NCBI GenBank assembly: GCA_002699085.1
Contig: PAAR01000026.1
Location: 1-64,000, forward strand
Length of the DNA stretch: 64,000 nt
DNA from: Micavibrio sp.
GTDB lineage: Bacteria > Pseudomonadota > Alphaproteobacteria > Micavibrionales > UBA9664
Direction of reading: 5' to 3'
A model generated the notes under the pieces. The model did no database searches and had not been told where the DNA came from. It saw nothing but the letters and a program-made list of their open reading frames with translations. This document shows, piece by piece, positions 61,310 to 64,000 of this stretch. A program made the translations under genes and the position numbers. Within the stretch, counting starts at the first letter, position 1. The number at the start of each line of letters is the position of its first letter.

Positions 61310-63433
61310 TTATTGTTTTAAATCTAGTCTGTCTATAATTTCTTTCGGCATTTCGCCTGAATATGTGCCTTTTTCATCGAAGACTTCTCTTTTTCTTAGC
61401 CCAAGATGCCGCCAGCTTCTTCGAAATTTCATTGCAGGTCTTAACGCACCTTCTTCGAAAGACATATGATCGAATTTCTTCGTTTCTGATTGCGGCTTTC
61501 TTGCGTAAGAATCTTTCGCAATAGTTTCTAATACTCGCCTAAAGGCCACTCTATCCATTCTCGTTTCAATATAAACAGGATTTTCCAAAGCTCCATTTTT
61601 AGTATAGCGGCGTTCAGACACACCTCTGTTTTGTATCATAAATACCGTATCTATATTTTCGCCGAAAAACTTTTCACGTAAATGAGGGCTATCTGCTGCG
61701 GCACCTTCTATTTTATCGCATGGCTCATACCACATAAATGTTGTGTTAATCTCAGGGATAAAAAGCCTTCTATAGCCTTGAGAACCCTCAGCAAAAACAA
61801 ACCTATCCTTCCCTATAAAACCACCTTCAACAATAGAACCATCTGGTATTTTCAATGAACTATAGTCCTGCATTTTGACTTGCTGATCCCACAAAGCCTT
61901 CGCAATATCATCTGGCACTGGCTCTTGCAAATCTGAATGGTGTACCTCTTTATCCATTGCAAAACGCGCATCCTCTAAAACATCGGTTTTAATAGCATAT
62001 CGTCCATGATCGGGATTCATTCTAGGCCCTACAAAAGCCAACCTTCTATACGCATCTGTATGAATTGATTGAGGCACTTCACCAACATGCCGCTCTAAAG
62101 CCTCATACGCACCCCATAATAAAAATGGAACAGACACCAATAACACTGGCTTTGCCTCACTCCAGAAGGCAGATAAATCTACAGTAATAGGCTCACCATT
62201 CGCATCAACAGCATGTTTACCAGAAAAATATGTCGTAACAGCTGCGCCATATAAAAGGATCATTCTTGGATTAGTAAGAAAGCTTCTTAAAACTTTAATA
62301 CCAGCTTTTCCACCAACTTTACTCCCCGCTTTTCTAAACGCCCGCATGGCAATTTTAGAAGCACGTATATCCGTTCCCTTTTCTGAATGCCAATTTAAAA
62401 GTAACGCCCTTAAAACCTCACGTGGTGTTAAGGTTTCTTTTTTACTATTACGCATTTTCGCGACTTTTCTTGTATTCTTATGATGCCGCTTCATTTTTTT
62501 GATTAATTTATATTCATGGTAAGGATCTGCACCATTGATTAAATGGCCTACAGCTATATTAAAATCCCTTTTCACCGCCTGCGTAATATCACTTTCAGGC
62601 ACACCACGTGCTACACATATGTGAGGCAATACCTGCCAAAAAGCTAAGACGTGAACCCATTTGTTTTTTTTATCAAAGCCACGCTTATCTGACCTGCCGC
62701 CAGAAGACATCATAAATATGTCATACAGCTTTTCATCAGAGTCCACTCGCTTGGACGGCCTTTTGTAATACAAAACATTCCTATTATACCATTCTGCTTC
62801 AGACAGGTTGGTCTCTTCATGTGAGCGGACGATTATACGGTCATGCATATCCGTATCGTAAATATTTCTTTCAAACGCATCTAATTGCTCATCAACATCC
62901 ATCATATTTTCTGGGATTGTGCGATAAGGTAAACTTGTTTCAATCTTTTTGGGACGTGTATATTCCTCATAACCAGCATCATTTTGTATTTTTTGTAAAC
63001 TCCATGGCATTTGATCCCGTGGATCAATTTCACCAAGCATCGCTTTAATAACAAGTTGTGCATCAGGGTGGTACGCAAGTGTACTTATATTACATCTAAC
63101 TGGTTGGCCGTTATCGCCCTCGTCCCAGCCATATGTATGAATGATGAAAAAAGCACCCTCACCAGAAATACGCATAAAAGGCGTTACATGACGAATATAT
63201 TCAGGGTGATCCTCATCAATAGTAACCTTGTCCCTACCACCATATTTTTTCTTAAGAACCTCATATTGTGATACAGAAGGAATAAATCTGGAATAAATAG
63301 CGTCACTATCCATTTTCTTCAATTCATTCAATATATGAGACAAGGAACTTGGGTCAAAACGGTCATCCTCGCTGGAACGACTAGACAGATAACCTTCTTG
63401 CTTTAATTTTTCAAATAGTGCCGAACCGCTCAT
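61310..63433 (-). CDS. Large hypothetical protein with two central membrane helices
   Basis: A 707-residue protein that matches no family I know. The first half (residues 1-310) is soluble and charged, with PYRTIPENMMDVDEQLDAFE and VSQYEVLKKKYGG. A very basic stretch follows (KLIKKMKRHHKNTRKVAKM), and then a pair of hydrophobic helices near residues 385-440 (MILLYGAAVTTYFSG and VLLVSVPFLLWGAYEAL). The last 250 residues are again soluble and aromatic-rich (FMWYEPCDKIEGAAAD). The basic patch before the helices suggests both tails lie in the cytoplasm. The gene is intact. No repeat or enzyme motif seen. Confidence 0.65.
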   Translation of the reverse strand: MSGSALFEKLKQEGYLSSRSSEDDRFDPSSLSHILNELKKMDSDAIYSRFIPSVSQYEVLKKKYGGRDKVTIDEDHPEYIRHVTPFMRISGEGAFFIIHTYGWDEGDNGQPVRCNISTLAYHPDAQLVIKAMLGEIDPRDQMPWSLQKIQNDAGYEEYTRPKKIETSLPYRTIPENMMDVDEQLDAFERNIYDTDMHDRIIVRSHEETNLSEAEWYNRNVLYYKRPSKRVDSDEKLYDIFMMSSGGRSDKRGFDKKNKWVHVLAFWQVLPHICVARGVPESDITQAVKRDFNIAVGHLINGADPYHEYKLIKKMKRHHKNTRKVAKMRNSKKETLTPREVLRALLLNWHSEKGTDIRASKIAMRAFRKAGSKVGGKAGIKVLRSFLTNPRMILLYGAAVTTYFSGKHAVDANGEPITVDLSAFWSEAKPVLLVSVPFLLWGAYEALERHVGEVPQSIHTDAYRRLAFVGPRMNPDHGRYAIKTDVLEDARFAMDKEVHHSDLQEPVPDDIAKALWDQQVKMQDYSSLKIPDGSIVEGGFIGKDRFVFAEGSQGYRRLFIPEINTTFMWYEPCDKIEGAAADSPHLREKFFGENIDTVFMIQNRGVSERRYTKNGALENPVYIETRMDRVAFRRVLETIAKDSYARKPQSETKKFDHMSFEEGALRPAMKFRRSWRHLGLRKREVFDEKGTYSGEMPKEIIDRLDLKQ

Positions 63434-63516
63434 GACTTATGTATATTGAACGCTTTTAAAAAATACCAGCTTTTTTTGCCTTGTTTTCAATGTTTTAAAC
63501 CCTAAAATGACTCTCT

Positions 63517-64000
63517 ATGAAAAAAGAAGCGATTTACGAGTTTTTTAAACGGTTACAAGCCGATAATCCTGAGCCAAAAAGTGATCTTGAATACACTAAC
63601 CCATTCACACTTCTCGTTGCAGTTGTGCTCTCGGCTCAAGCAACAGATGCAGGCGTAAATAAAGCCACACAACATCTATTCAAAGTGGCTGACACGCCTG
63701 AGAAAATGTATGCTCTCGGTGAGGACGGCATTCGTGAGTACATAAAAACAATCGGTCTATTCAATGCCAAAGCTGCCAATGTTTATAAACTTTGTAAGCT
63801 TCTTATCGACAAATATAACAGTATCGTCCCCAATACGAGAGAAGAACTGCAAGCCTTGCCTGGGGTTGGACGAAAAACGGCTAATGTTGTATTAAACATC
63901 GCTTTTGGACAGCCGACTATGGCAGTGGACACGCATATCTTCCGTCTTGGTAATCGCACGGGCATGGCTAAGGGTAAGAATGTTGAAGAAGTTGAACAGA
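63517..64000 (+). CDS. nth: Endonuclease III, 5' part
   Basis: The first 161 residues of a base-excision DNA glycosylase/AP lyase; the gene runs off the window end. FTLLVAVVLSAQATDAGVNKA near residue 29 is the family N-terminal signature. The helix-hairpin-helix LPGVGRKTANVVLNIAFG near 113, with the catalytic Lys in the GVGRKTA segment, and the catalytic Asp in AVDTHIFRLGNR near 137, are visible. The iron-sulfur cysteines lie further on. It removes oxidised pyrimidines. Start ATG 63517. Confidence 0.95.
   Translation, partial: MKKEAIYEFFKRLQADNPEPKSDLEYTNPFTLLVAVVLSAQATDAGVNKATQHLFKVADTPEKMYALGEDGIREYIKTIGLFNAKAANVYKLCKLLIDKYNSIVPNTREELQALPGVGRKTANVVLNIAFGQPTMAVDTHIFRLGNRTGMAKGKNVEEVEQ

Overview
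The window reads as a chromosomal segment of a free-living or facultatively host-associated alphaproteobacterium with low to moderate G+C. Pointers to this class are the BolA/CGFS-glutaredoxin pair, three-subunit transhydrogenase (pntAA-pntAB-pntB), a long FtsZ with a C-terminal [12 protein letters not shown]-type tail, a cysteine-poor L36, lpxC and bamD placed after ftsZ, and an M16 peptidase of the mitochondrial-processing type. It is rod-shaped, Gram-negative and aerobic by inference from MreBCD/RodA/PBP2, LpxC/BamD/Mla and the succinate dehydrogenase. No prophage, transposase, tRNA, rRNA operon or CRISPR array was seen. I do not assign a genus.

Layout. 1-1100: bolA and grxD, then a convergent unknown gene. 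1137-6906: elongasome operon on the minus strand (rpmJ, mreB, mreC, mreD, mrdA, rodA). 7018-12738: plus-strand transhydrogenase operon, two tandem LysE-like exporters, an alpha/beta hydrolase and a small unknown gene. 12735-34866: a 22-kb minus-strand division and cell-wall (dcw) block read as mraZ-rsmH-ftsL-ftsI-murE-mraY-murD-ftsW-murG-murC-murB-ftsQ-ftsA-ftsZ-lpxC-bamD-recN-ligA. murF and ddl are absent from their customary slots. 34867-38670: MraZ operator, a REP-like palindrome, small unknown genes, a DoxX-like protein, an ATP-grasp enzyme, RNase P RNA and an AmpD-type amidase. 38671-42043: nadA-nadC and two related secreted proteins around a DUF1761 gene. 42060-49469: succinate dehydrogenase, whose sdhB is cut off from sdhCDA by a 4-kb block of accessory genes. 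49570-54885: guaA, phosphatase, M16 peptidase, YqgE/AlgH, GDP-fucose synthase. 54862-60965: lipoprotein, PBP1A, VanX-type dipeptidase, murI, mlaF, mlaE. 61023-64000: two unrecognised genes (one of 707 residues) and the start of nth.

The dominant theme is envelope growth. The elongation (Mre/RodA/PBP2, PBP1A) and division (FtsL/I/W/Q/A/Z) machines, the precursor route (MurI, MurB, MurC, MurD, MurE, MraY, MurG), turnover enzymes (AmpD-like, VanX-like) and outer-membrane biogenesis (LpxC, BamD, MlaEF) are all here. Regulatory DNA that can be read directly includes a five-unit 10-bp repeat array before mraZ, two perfect DnaA boxes between ftsA and ftsZ, and terminators after rpmJ, after ftsZ and after the 35.1-kb gene pair.

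The most unusual regions are the block splitting the sdh genes, which holds two diverged GNAT-like paralogues, an FAD amine oxidase and two tandem DUF2384-like mini-proteins; the 707-residue orphan at 61.3-63.4 kb; and the double absence of murF and ddl from an otherwise intact dcw cluster beside a D-Ala-D-Ala dipeptidase gene.
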